From the NCBI RefSeq assembly GCF_003462685.1, contig NZ_QRVE01000033.1:1-5492 (forward strand): a stretch of DNA of 5,492 nucleotides, in the 5' to 3' direction. The notes below the pieces were generated by a model. That model saw only the letters and a list, made by a program, of their open reading frames with translations. It searched no databases and was not told the origin of the DNA. Positions 1 to 5,482 of the stretch are shown here, one piece after another (the first letter of the stretch is position 1; every line of letters begins with the position of its first letter). Source of the stretch: Collinsella sp. AF23-4AC (GTDB lineage Bacteria; Actinomycetota; Coriobacteriia; Coriobacteriales; Coriobacteriaceae). Position numbers and translations under genes: made by a program.

Positions 1-1
1 C

Positions 2-52
2 CGCGGCGGCCCGCGCTGCATGAGCATGCCCTTCTGGCGCGAGGACCTCTAA
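2..52 (+). CDS. arcA: Arginine deiminase, C-terminal end (partial)
   Basis: Only the last 16 codons and the TAA stop are in the window. They read RGGPRCMSMPFWREDL. The GGPRCMSMP tail is the signature C-terminus of arginine deiminase, and its cysteine (codon 17-19) is the nucleophile that attacks the guanidinium carbon of arginine. The enzyme is cytoplasmic and hydrolyses arginine to citrulline and ammonium, the first step of the arginine deiminase pathway. The complete arcB 105 bases downstream on the same strand supports the call. The short length is due to the window edge, not to a broken gene. The rest of the protein cannot be judged from here. Confidence 0.93.
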   Translation, partial: RGGPRCMSMPFWREDL

Positions 53-64
53 GTCTTTCCGTTT

Positions 65-113
65 CCGGTGCGGTCCCCCTACAACCGCACCGGTTTCGCC
101 CGTCAAACGGGCG
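65..113 (+). promoter_or_regulatory. Two tandem hairpins in the arcA-arcB spacer
   Basis: Two perfect stems sit side by side between the arcA stop and arcB. The first pairs ccggtgcggt (65-74) with accgcaccgg (84-93), giving 10 bp and a 9-nt loop. The second pairs cgcccgt (97-103) with acgggcg (107-113), giving 7 bp and a 3-nt loop. Neither is followed by a proper T-tract (only TTT after the first), so strong termination is unlikely. Plausible roles are protecting the 3' end of arcA mRNA, RNA processing, or partial attenuation that sets the ArcA to ArcB ratio. The structure is seen directly; the role is inferred. Confidence 0.6.
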
Positions 114-144
114 ACACTAATACTTACGTAATTCATTTCTTCGA

Positions 145-149
145 AAGGA
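145..149 (+). promoter_or_regulatory. Ribosome binding site of arcB
   Basis: AAGGA lies 8 nt before the ATG at 158. It decides the start: the same frame is open back to an ATG at 68, but that codon lies inside the first spacer hairpin and has no Shine-Dalgarno sequence. Translation from 158 also gives the standard OTC N-terminus. Confidence 0.75.
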
Positions 150-157
150 AACGAACC

Positions 158-1153
158 ATGGGTGTTAACCTCTCCGGCCGTAGCTTCCTCAAGCTCCTCG
201 ACCTCACCACCGAGGAGATCGAGTACCTGCTCAAGCTCTCCAAGAACTTCAAGGACATGAAGCGCGCTGGCGTTCCGCACCGCTATCTCGAGGGCAAGAA
301 CATCGTTCTGCTCTTCCAGAAGACCTCCACTCGTACCCGCTGCGCCTTCGAGGTCGGCGGCATGGATCTGGGCATGGGCGTCACCTACCTCGATCCGGGT
401 TCGTCGCAGATGGGCAAGAAGGAGTCCATCGAGGATACCGCCCGCGTTCTCGGCCGCATGTATGACGGCATCGAGTTCCGTGGCTTTGCCCAGGACGACG
501 TCGAGGAGCTCGCTGCTAAGTCCGGCGTGCCCGTGTGGAACGGCCTGACCACTGAGTGGCATCCCACCCAGATGCTCGCCGACATCCTGACCGTCCAGGA
601 GAACTTCAACTACGACATCAAGGGCAAGACCCTCGTCTTCATGGGCGACTGCAAGAACAACGTCGCTCGCTCCCTCATGGTCGTCTGCTCCAAGCTCGGC
701 ATGAACTTCGTGGCCTGCGGCCCCGAGGAGTGCATGCCCGCTGACGACGTCATCGAGGCCTGCAAGCCCATCGCCGAGGCCAACGGCTGCACCATCAAGC
801 TGACCACCGACGTCAAGGACGGCGTCACCGGTGCCGACGTTATCTACACCGACGTGTGGGTCTCCATGGGCGAGCCCGACGAGGTCTGGGCCGAGCGCAT
901 CGCCCAGCTCACCCCGTATCGTGTTACCTCCGAGGTCATGGCTATGGCCAACCCGGGTGCCATCTTCCTGCACTGCCTGCCCAGCTTTCACGACACCAAC
1001 ACCACCATTGGCGCCGAGAAGTGCGAGCAGTTCGGCATCACCGAGCAGGAGGTCACCGACGAGGTCTTCGAGAGCCCCGCTTCCAAGGTTTTCGACGAGG
1101 CCGAGAACCGCATGCACACCATCAAGGCCGTCATGTACGCCACGCTCAAGTAA
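158..1153 (+). CDS. arcB: Ornithine carbamoyltransferase, catabolic
   Basis: This 331-residue cytoplasmic enzyme interconverts citrulline plus phosphate with ornithine plus carbamoyl phosphate. Next to arcA it should run in the catabolic direction. The N-terminal carbamoyl-phosphate domain carries STRTR at residues 57-61 and HPTQ at 135-138. The C-terminal ornithine domain carries DVWVSMGE at 232-239, whose SMG loop marks ornithine rather than putrescine as substrate, and the active-site motif HCLPSFHD at 272-279 with its cysteine. Length matches the family (about 330-340). Two positions differ from the commonest forms: HCLPSFHD instead of HCLPAFHD, and [10 protein letters not shown] (163-172) where many OTCs have GDxRNN. 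Both look like lineage variation, since all catalytic residues remain. An anabolic argF role cannot be excluded by sequence alone, but the arc context argues against it. Confidence 0.96.
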   Translation: MGVNLSGRSFLKLLDLTTEEIEYLLKLSKNFKDMKRAGVPHRYLEGKNIVLLFQKTSTRTRCAFEVGGMDLGMGVTYLDPGSSQMGKKESIEDTARVLGRMYDGIEFRGFAQDDVEELAAKSGVPVWNGLTTEWHPTQMLADILTVQENFNYDIKGKTLVFMGDCKNNVARSLMVVCSKLGMNFVACGPEECMPADDVIEACKPIAEANGCTIKLTTDVKDGVTGADVIYTDVWVSMGEPDEVWAERIAQLTPYRVTSEVMAMANPGAIFLHCLPSFHDTNTTIGAEKCEQFGITEQEVTDEVFESPASKVFDEAENRMHTIKAVMYATLK

Positions 1154-1168
1154 GAGCATCTAGCATCT

Positions 1169-1206
1169 CGCTCGGGGTGTATTGCTGCTCACCCCGAGCG
1201 GTTTTG
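1169..1206 (+). terminator. Weak intrinsic terminator after arcB
   Basis: An 11-bp perfect stem pairs cgctcggggtg (1169-1179) with caccccgagcg (1190-1200) around a 10-nt loop. It is followed by GTTTTGT. The stem is strong but the U-run is short and broken by G, so partial read-through into the transporter gene is plausible. Confidence 0.75.
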
Positions 1207-1283
1207 TCTGGTAAATATCTTGCGTCGGGCGGTGGGCACGGCACGGAAAATCCGCTTCGCGCGAGAAAGTTAAATGATTTATG

Positions 1284-1291
1284 AAGGGGGG
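1284..1291 (+). promoter_or_regulatory. Ribosome binding site of the arcD-like gene
   Basis: AAGGGGGG is 9 nt before the ATG at 1301. It decides between three in-frame ATGs (1274, 1292, 1301). The codon at 1274 lies upstream of this site with only a weak purine run before it, and the one at 1292 directly abuts it. Only 1301 has correct spacing. Confidence 0.75.
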
Positions 1292-1300
1292 ATGAGAACC

Positions 1301-2779
1301 ATGACTGAGACCGCTAAGAAAAAGCGCGGTATGCCTTCATCGTTCACCATTCTTCTTGCTCTGCTGGCAATTGTCGCAGTGATTACCGTTATCGTCTCCG
1401 GCACGTCCGGCGGCGCGGTTACTGCCGCCCGTCTGAGCGATTTCTGCACCGCCCCGATCCTGGGCTTCGCTGACGCTCTGCCCGTCTGCCTCTTCGTTAT
1501 GATCCTGGGCGGCTTCCTCGGCATGATGACCGAGACCGGCGCCCTGGACAACGGCATCGCCGTCCTGGTGCAGAAGCTTAAGGGCAACGAGATCATGCTC
1601 GTTCCCGTGCTGATGCTCATCTTCTCCCTCGGCGGTACCACTTATGGTATGTGCGAGGAGACCGTTCCCTTCTACGCCCTGCTCGCCGCTACCATGATGG
1701 CCGCTGGCTTCGACCCCATGGTCGGTGCCGCCACCGTCCTGCTCGGCGCTGGCTGCGGCTGCCTGGGCTCCACGGTTAACCCGTTCGCCGTCGGCGCTGC
1801 CGTCGACGCTCTGACCGGCGTTGGCATTGAGGTCAACCAGTCCATCATCATCGGCCTCGGTGCCGTCCTGTGGATTGTCACTACCGCTATGTCCATCGTC
1901 TTCGTGATGAACTATGCCAAGAAGGTCAAGGCTGACAAGGGTTCCACTATCCTGTCGATGCAGGAGCTCAAGGACGCCGAAGAGGCTCACGGCAAGGCTG
2001 CTTCCGAGGTCCACAAGGAGGTCAAGCTCACCGGTCGTCAGAAGGGTGTTCTGATCGCCTTCGCCTTCACCTTCGTCGTCATGATCGTCGGCTTCATTCC
2101 GCTGGCCGACCTCAACGAGGGCGTCGCCAACTTCTTCGACGCTGGCGCTGTCTACGACGCCGACGGTAACGCCGTCGTCCAGGGCTGGTCTGCCCTGATC
2201 ACCGGCCTGCCCATTGGCCAGTGGTACTTCGACGAGGCTTCCACCTGGTTCTTCCTCATGGCCGTCCTGATCGGTATCATCGGTGGCCTGTCCGAGAAGC
2301 AGATCGTTAACACCTTCATCACCGGCGCTGCCGACATGATGTCCGTTGTTCTCGTCATCGCCCTCGCCCGTGGTATCTCCGTCCTCATGGCTAACACCGG
2401 TCTCGACGTCTTCGTCCTCGACGCTGCCGCCAATGCCCTGGCTGGCCTGTCCGGCGTGATCTTCGCTCCCATGAGCTTCCTGGTCTACTTCGGCCTGTCC
2501 TTCCTGATCCCCTCGACCTCCGGTATGGCCACTGTCTCCATGCCCATCATGGGACCGCTGGCTGTTAAGCTCGGCTTCTCACCCGAGGTCATGGTCATGA
2601 TCTTCTCCGCCGCCATCGGTGTCGTGAACCTGTTCACCCCGACCTCCGGCGCCATCATGGGCGGTCTCGCCCTGGCCAAGATCGAGTGGACGACCTGGCT
2701 CAAGTTTGCCCTTAAGCTCATCGTCGCTCTCTCCGTCGTCTGCGCCATCATCCTGACCGTCGCCTGCGTGTTGATCTAA
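1301..2779 (+). CDS. arcD: YfcC/DcuC-family transporter, probable arginine/ornithine antiporter
   Basis: This 492-residue polytopic membrane protein belongs to the YfcC branch of the C4-dicarboxylate anaerobic carrier (DcuC) superfamily. The cytosolic N-terminus is lysine/arginine-rich (residues 6-9). Hydrophobic spans appear near 14-33, 57-76, 98-111, 124-136, 140-155, 181-204, 249-266, 315-330, 345-362, 387-404, 430-446 and 471-491. A charged cytosolic loop at about 206-248 splits two halves. Each half carries glycine/serine/threonine/proline-rich hairpin motifs typical of this fold: GGTTYGMCEETVPF (111-124) and GSTVNPFA (156-163), then IPSTSGMATVSMPIMGPLA (403-421) and FTPTSGAIMGG (445-455). 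Streptococcal arc operons use a member of this family as ArcD, so arginine-ornithine exchange is the natural inference after arcA-arcB. The substrate cannot be read from sequence; citrulline/ornithine or another amino acid or peptide is possible. A weak terminator separates it from arcB. Confidence 0.85.
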   Translation: MTETAKKKRGMPSSFTILLALLAIVAVITVIVSGTSGGAVTAARLSDFCTAPILGFADALPVCLFVMILGGFLGMMTETGALDNGIAVLVQKLKGNEIMLVPVLMLIFSLGGTTYGMCEETVPFYALLAATMMAAGFDPMVGAATVLLGAGCGCLGSTVNPFAVGAAVDALTGVGIEVNQSIIIGLGAVLWIVTTAMSIVFVMNYAKKVKADKGSTILSMQELKDAEEAHGKAASEVHKEVKLTGRQKGVLIAFAFTFVVMIVGFIPLADLNEGVANFFDAGAVYDADGNAVVQGWSALITGLPIGQWYFDEASTWFFLMAVLIGIIGGLSEKQIVNTFITGAADMMSVVLVIALARGISVLMANTGLDVFVLDAAANALAGLSGVIFAPMSFLVYFGLSFLIPSTSGMATVSMPIMGPLAVKLGFSPEVMVMIFSAAIGVVNLFTPTSGAIMGGLALAKIEWTTWLKFALKLIVALSVVCAIILTVACVLI

Positions 2780-2877
2780 GTACCCAACGGGTACCCCACG
2801 GAAACCTTGACGATCCTGTAAAGGATCACCTGGTCATCGTCTGTCCGGTGGGGTCAACCCACCGGTAGACTCCTACC
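2780..2877 (+). other. Structured 3' UTR with alternative pairings
   Basis: Several complementary segments overlap here. Local hairpins are gtaccc/gggtac (2780-2785 with 2789-2794, loop AAC), gatcc/ggatc (2812-2816 with 2823-2827), ccggtggg/cccaccgg (2845-2852 with 2858-2865) and ggtag/ctacc (2864-2868 with 2873-2877). A competing long-range fold pairs 2793-2802 with 2844-2854 (10 bp, G2847 bulged) and encloses gacgat/atcgtc (2809-2814 with 2836-2841). The two folds exclude each other. No known riboswitch class was recognised. It may be a 3' UTR-derived small RNA ending at the next terminator, or simply a stabilising 3' end. Confidence 0.45.
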
Positions 2878-2881
2878 TTTA

Positions 2882-2920
2882 GCCCCCTCCCGTTCCGTGC
2901 GCGGGAGGGGGCGCTTTTTT
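2882..2920 (+). terminator. Strong intrinsic terminator of the arc unit
   Basis: An 11-bp perfect GC-rich stem pairs gccccctcccg (2882-2892) with cgggagggggc (2902-2912) around a 9-nt loop. A six-T run follows at 2915-2920. It lies 102 bases after the transporter stop and ends the arc transcript. Confidence 0.92.
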
Positions 2921-2948
2921 GTTCCGCGGTTTTACCAAACCGCGGAAC
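2921..2948. repeat. 12-bp perfect inverted repeat
   Basis: gttccgcggttt (2921-2932) pairs perfectly with aaaccgcggaac (2937-2948) around TACC. It starts on the base after the T-run of the arc terminator. No T-run follows it on either strand in the correct position, so it is not itself a standard terminator. It is the first of three inverted repeats in the arcD to DUF1846 gap. Confidence 0.7.
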
Positions 2949-2961
2949 CGGTCGACGCTGC

Positions 2962-3059
2962 GCGCCCGCCAGAGCGGCAATCTGACGTTCAATCGTCGGG
3001 CATGGCCAAAAGGCCTATGCCCTCCTCTTTCACGTCACCTTGCTCGCTCTGGCGGGCGC
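2962..3059. repeat. 98-nt imperfect palindrome
   Basis: The outer arms gcgcccgccagagcg (2962-2976) and cgctctggcgggcgc (3045-3059) pair perfectly over 15 bp. Pairing then continues inward: gcaa with ttgc (2977-2980 with 3040-3043, T3044 bulged), tgacgt with acgtca (2983-2988 with 3032-3037), a symmetric 9x9 internal loop, gggcat with atgccc (2998-3003 with 3017-3022), and ggcc with ggcc (3004-3007 with 3012-3015, T3016 bulged) capped by AAAA. About 35 bp pair in one continuous arm structure. No T-run or credible gene accompanies it. It resembles a mobile palindromic element or structured RNA. Short open frames run through it but show no protein-like features. Confidence 0.7.
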
Positions 3060-3135
3060 TCGCTGACTTATGCTCCACCTGCGATGTTTCCATTATTGAT
3101 GCAAAGGGGTCAGGTTAGCTTGTACCAAAAAGGGG

Positions 3136-3204
3136 AAGTTGCGGTGGAATAGCTCCTGTTTGTGTGTCCTGAGGGACTAAGCGGGAACTATTCCACCGCA
3201 ACTT
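3136..3204. repeat. 69-nt palindrome with 17-bp perfect arms
   Basis: aagttgcggtggaatag (3136-3152) is the exact reverse complement of ctattccaccgcaactt (3188-3204). Pairing resumes after a C/A mismatch with tcctg and cggga (3154-3158 with 3182-3186, one T-G pair). A small gtcc/ggac hairpin (3166-3169 with 3174-3177) sits in the apical loop. No T-run follows, so it is not an ordinary terminator. It lies about 60 bases upstream of the TATAAT box of the next gene. Candidate identities are an intergenic palindromic repeat, a miniature transposable element, or the two ends of a very short decayed insertion. Confidence 0.75.
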
Positions 3205-3266
3205 ATCGATGGCGTGTTTGGTTGGTGCCTGTTGATGGCCTGGGCATCGGGGAGGGTCTGCTCCGT

Positions 3267-3272
3267 TATAAT
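3267..3272 (+). promoter_or_regulatory. Putative -10 box for the DUF1846 gene
   Basis: A perfect TATAAT lies 41 bases before the ATG at 3314. The position 17 bases upstream reads gcatcg (3244-3249), a poor -35, and there is no TG extension. The promoter is therefore supported mainly by the perfect -10 and its location, and may need an activator. Confidence 0.55.
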
Positions 3273-3313
3273 CGCGTAGAAACTTAATTTACGAAACGGG
3301 ACGGGAGCCATAC

Positions 3314-4795
3314 ATGCGCCAGGGTTTCGACAACGCGAAGTATATCGAGCTGCAGGCCGCTCATATTAAGGAGCGCATCTCGCAGTTTGGCGGCAAGCTG
3401 TATTTGGAGTTTGGCGGCAAGCTGTTTGACGACTATCACGCGAGCCGCGTGCTGCCGGGTTTTGAGCCGGACAGCAAGTTTCGCATGCTCAAGAGCATAG
3501 CCGACGATGTCGAGGTTATCATCGCGATCAACGCGAACCACATCGAGAAAAACAAGGCTCGTGGTGACCTTGGCATTACCTATGACGAGGATGTGCTGCG
3601 CCTGGTTGACCTGTTCCGCGGTAACGGCTTTGCCGTCGCGGCTGTGGTCATCACCCAGTACGCCGGCCAGCCCGCTGCCGATGTGTTCCGCAACCGCCTG
3701 AACGCGCTCGGTATTCCCGCCAAGCTGCACTATCCCATCGAGGGGTATCCGCACGATGTCGATCTGATCGTGTCCGACGATGGCTATGGCAAGAACGAGT
3801 TTGTCGAGACCACCCGACCGCTCGTTGTGGTTACTGCCCCCGGTCCTGGCTCGGGCAAGCTTGCCACCTGCCTGTCTCAGCTCTATCACGAGCACAAGCA
3901 TGGCACGGCCGCCGGCTATGCCAAATTCGAGACCTTCCCGGTTTGGAATCTGCCTCTTACGCATCCGGTCAATATTGCCTACGAGGCCGCCACGGCAGAC
4001 CTCGATGACGCCAACATCATCGACTCCTTCCACCTGGAGGCCTACAACAAGACCACGGTCAACTACAATCGCGACGTCGAGGCCTTCCCGGTAGTCCGTG
4101 CCCTGATGGAAAAGATTCTGGGCAAGAGCCCCTACCAGAGCCCTACGGACATGGGCGTCAATATGGTCGGCTTTGCCATCACCGATGACGATGCCTGCCG
4201 CGACGCTTCCAAGATGGAGATCGTTCGCCGCTACTTTACCGCGGTCGAAAATGTGCGCCGTACCGGCGTGGGCGATGAGCAAGTCGACCGCCTCGAGCTC
4301 ATTATGAAGAAAGCCGGCATCGATAAGAACTACTCACCGGCGCGGTCGGCCGCCCTTACCAGGGAACAGCTGACGGGTGGTCCCGTGGGCGCCATGGTTA
4401 TGCCCGATGGCTCCGTGGTGACCGGTAAGACCTCCACGCGTCTGGGCGCCGCAAGTTCGCTCATCATGAATGCGCTTAAGCATGTTTCGGGCGTCGACCT
4501 TGAGCTCGAGGTCATCAGCGATGAGGCGATTGAGCCCATCAGCAAGCTCAAGACGCATTTCCTGGGCAGCAAAAACCCGCGCCTGCATACCGACGAGACG
4601 CTTATGGCGCTCTCGATCACCTCGGCTACGAGTGAGACGGCCGCCCGCGTCCTTTCGGGCCTGGAGCAGCTGCGCGGCTGCGATGCCTTCTTTAGTGTGA
4701 TCATCTCTCCGACGGACGAGACGGTGCTGCGCAAGTTGGGCATCAACGTGTGCTGCGAGCCCAAGTTTGAGCGCCGCGGTTTCTTCCATCGCTAA
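3314..4795 (+). CDS. DUF1846 (UPF0371) family protein
   Basis: This 493-residue protein is recognised as DUF1846/UPF0371, a family of about 490-510 residues found in Firmicutes and Actinobacteria whose biochemical function is not established. It matches over its whole length. The start is supported by ACGGGAG (3301-3307) 6 nt before the ATG. No signal peptide or membrane span is visible, so it is probably cytosolic. The N-terminal part (about 1-170) alternates beta-like and helical stretches. Residues 174-185 (TAPGPGSGKLAT) look like a phosphate-binding loop but do not fit strict Walker A: proline replaces the first glycine and leucine follows the lysine. The rest includes a long central alpha/beta portion and a C-terminal segment with paired cysteines at 480-481. 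It is transcribed alone, with its own putative promoter and terminator, so context gives no pathway clue. Confidence 0.9.
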   Translation: MRQGFDNAKYIELQAAHIKERISQFGGKLYLEFGGKLFDDYHASRVLPGFEPDSKFRMLKSIADDVEVIIAINANHIEKNKARGDLGITYDEDVLRLVDLFRGNGFAVAAVVITQYAGQPAADVFRNRLNALGIPAKLHYPIEGYPHDVDLIVSDDGYGKNEFVETTRPLVVVTAPGPGSGKLATCLSQLYHEHKHGTAAGYAKFETFPVWNLPLTHPVNIAYEAATADLDDANIIDSFHLEAYNKTTVNYNRDVEAFPVVRALMEKILGKSPYQSPTDMGVNMVGFAITDDDACRDASKMEIVRRYFTAVENVRRTGVGDEQVDRLELIMKKAGIDKNYSPARSAALTREQLTGGPVGAMVMPDGSVVTGKTSTRLGAASSLIMNALKHVSGVDLELEVISDEAIEPISKLKTHFLGSKNPRLHTDETLMALSITSATSETAARVLSGLEQLRGCDAFFSVIISPTDETVLRKLGINVCCEPKFERRGFFHR

Positions 4796-4829
4796 GTTTG
4801 AAGCACTGCGGTAATTGCATTGCATTTTG

Positions 4830-4862
4830 GCCGTATCGGGTTAGCGCCCGGTACGGCTTTTT
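4830..4862 (+). terminator. Intrinsic terminator of the DUF1846 gene
   Basis: gccgtatcggg (4830-4840) pairs with cccggtacggc (4847-4857), 11 bp with one T-G pair and a 6-nt loop. TTTTT follows at 4858-4862. It lies 35 bases after the stop codon. Confidence 0.9.
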
Positions 4863-4911
4863 GATCAATAAAGCGTCTATTTCGGCGAAAAATAGCTGTT
4901 TACCTGCCTAG

Positions 4912-4948
4912 AAACAATTTGAGCGGTATACAATAACCGTAACTGTTT
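4912..4948 (+). promoter_or_regulatory. Possible promoter and operator of the winged-helix gene
   Basis: TACAAT at 4929-4934 could be a -10 box. No good -35 stands at normal spacing; TTTACC (4899-4904) is 24 bases away. Around it are partial dyads: aaaca (4912-4916) with tgttt (4944-4948), and cggt (4924-4927) with accg (4936-4939). Their centres differ by about 1.5 bases, so this is only a suggestive operator for an autoregulator. The leader to the start codon would be about 110 nt. Confidence 0.3.
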
Positions 4949-5051
4949 CATCCTTAGCGGGATGCCGCATGATGGATATTACCTGCCATCGTGAGGTGTG
5001 TCGGTCGCGCACGGCGCGTTAGATGCTCGTGCTCGGTTTGAGGAGGCTGCT

Positions 5052-5390
5052 ATGGCGGGCAAGGGTCGTGCGAGTGTTAACGATATGAAGCGTGTCGAGG
5101 TGCTGGTGTTGATGGAGATCGACCAGCAAACCGAAGACAATGGCGGGCCGTATGGTTTCTCGCGCAAAACGCTTGCCGAGCGCGTGGGGGTTTCGCCGTA
5201 TCGTGCCCGCGCCGCAATCGATCGCTTGGATTCCGAAGGTATGATTGATGTCGTCTCGCGTTATAGCGACGACGGCGGTCAGCTTGCAAATGGCATTTGC
5301 CTTACCGAACGTGGCGAATGGTATCTTGAGGGCGTCCGTACCGGCATGCTCGTTCAAGAAATGCTTGAGGACGAGGTTGCTGATCGATAG
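5052..5390 (+). CDS. Small MarR-like winged-helix DNA-binding protein
   Basis: This 112-residue protein is probably a cytosolic transcription regulator of one winged helix-turn-helix domain. A first helix (about 11-27, rich in leucine and valine) is followed by the HTH at about 37-65, with LAERVGVS (41-48) as the first helix and turn and PYRARAAIDRLDSEGMI (49-65) as the recognition helix region. A wing hairpin covers about 66-84, and the LTERGEWYLEG strand-helix (84-94) is typical of MarR/PadR-like folds. The C-terminal helix (95-110) is acidic and could dimerise. The start at 5052 is chosen for GGAGG (5042-5046) 5 nt upstream; a GTG at 4998 is in frame but poorly placed. The gene stands alone between two terminators. 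Its target and ligand are unknown; no exact family name was recognised. Confidence 0.8.
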   Translation: MAGKGRASVNDMKRVEVLVLMEIDQQTEDNGGPYGFSRKTLAERVGVSPYRARAAIDRLDSEGMIDVVSRYSDDGGQLANGICLTERGEWYLEGVRTGMLVQEMLEDEVADR

Positions 5391-5414
5391 CAGCATGTAA
5401 CCCTTGCCATAGCG

Positions 5415-5447
5415 ACGCCGCCTGGGAAACCGGGCGGCGTTTTGTTT
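5415..5447 (+). terminator. Intrinsic terminator of the winged-helix gene
   Basis: acgccgcctgg (5415-5425) pairs with ccgggcggcgt (5430-5440), 11 bp with one T-G pair and a GAAA tetraloop. TTTTGTTT follows from 5440. It lies 24 bases after the stop codon. Confidence 0.9.
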
Positions 5448-5461
5448 CAAGACTTTAGTCT

Positions 5462-5482
5462 GCTGGCCGCGCAGCGGCCAGC
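5462..5482. repeat. 9-bp perfect hairpin at window edge
   Basis: gctggccgc (5462-5470) pairs perfectly with gcggccagc (5474-5482) around GCA. Only TTT follows on the plus strand and no T-run on the minus strand. It could be a backup or convergent terminator, or part of a feature cut by the window end. Confidence 0.5.

Noticed and set aside
2780..2880. Known riboswitch or T-box in the arcD 3' region
   Set aside because: No conserved core of a known class was recognised, and the position after a gene and before a terminator does not suit a leader riboswitch.
2897..3152. Two overlapping plus-strand open frames of 73 and 77 codons in the arcD to DUF1846 gap
   Set aside because: They run through the arc terminator or the inverted repeats, lack ribosome sites, and read as arginine/proline-rich sequence without domain features. 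An automatic pipeline might call them hypothetical proteins.
2921..3204. CRISPR array
   Set aside because: The palindromes differ from each other and there are no regularly spaced direct repeats.
3284..4282. 332-codon minus-strand open frame opposite the DUF1846 gene
   Set aside because: It mirrors the codon periodicity of a well-recognised full-length gene in GC-rich DNA, has no ribosome site evidence and no recognisable domain.
4334..4825. 163-codon minus-strand open frame opposite the DUF1846 3' end
   Set aside because: It begins between the DUF1846 stop and its terminator, has no promoter or ribosome site, and no protein features; it is a shadow of the plus-strand gene.
4969..5022. 17-codon frame (MMDITCHREVCRSRTAR) before the winged-helix gene as a leader peptide
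   Set aside because: There is no Shine-Dalgarno sequence before it, no regulatory codon run, and no attenuator hairpin with a T-run after it.
4998..5051. GTG at 4998 as the start of the winged-helix gene, adding 18 residues
   Set aside because: The ATG at 5052 has GGAGG at good spacing, while the extension would be unlike the compact domain and has no clear ribosome site.
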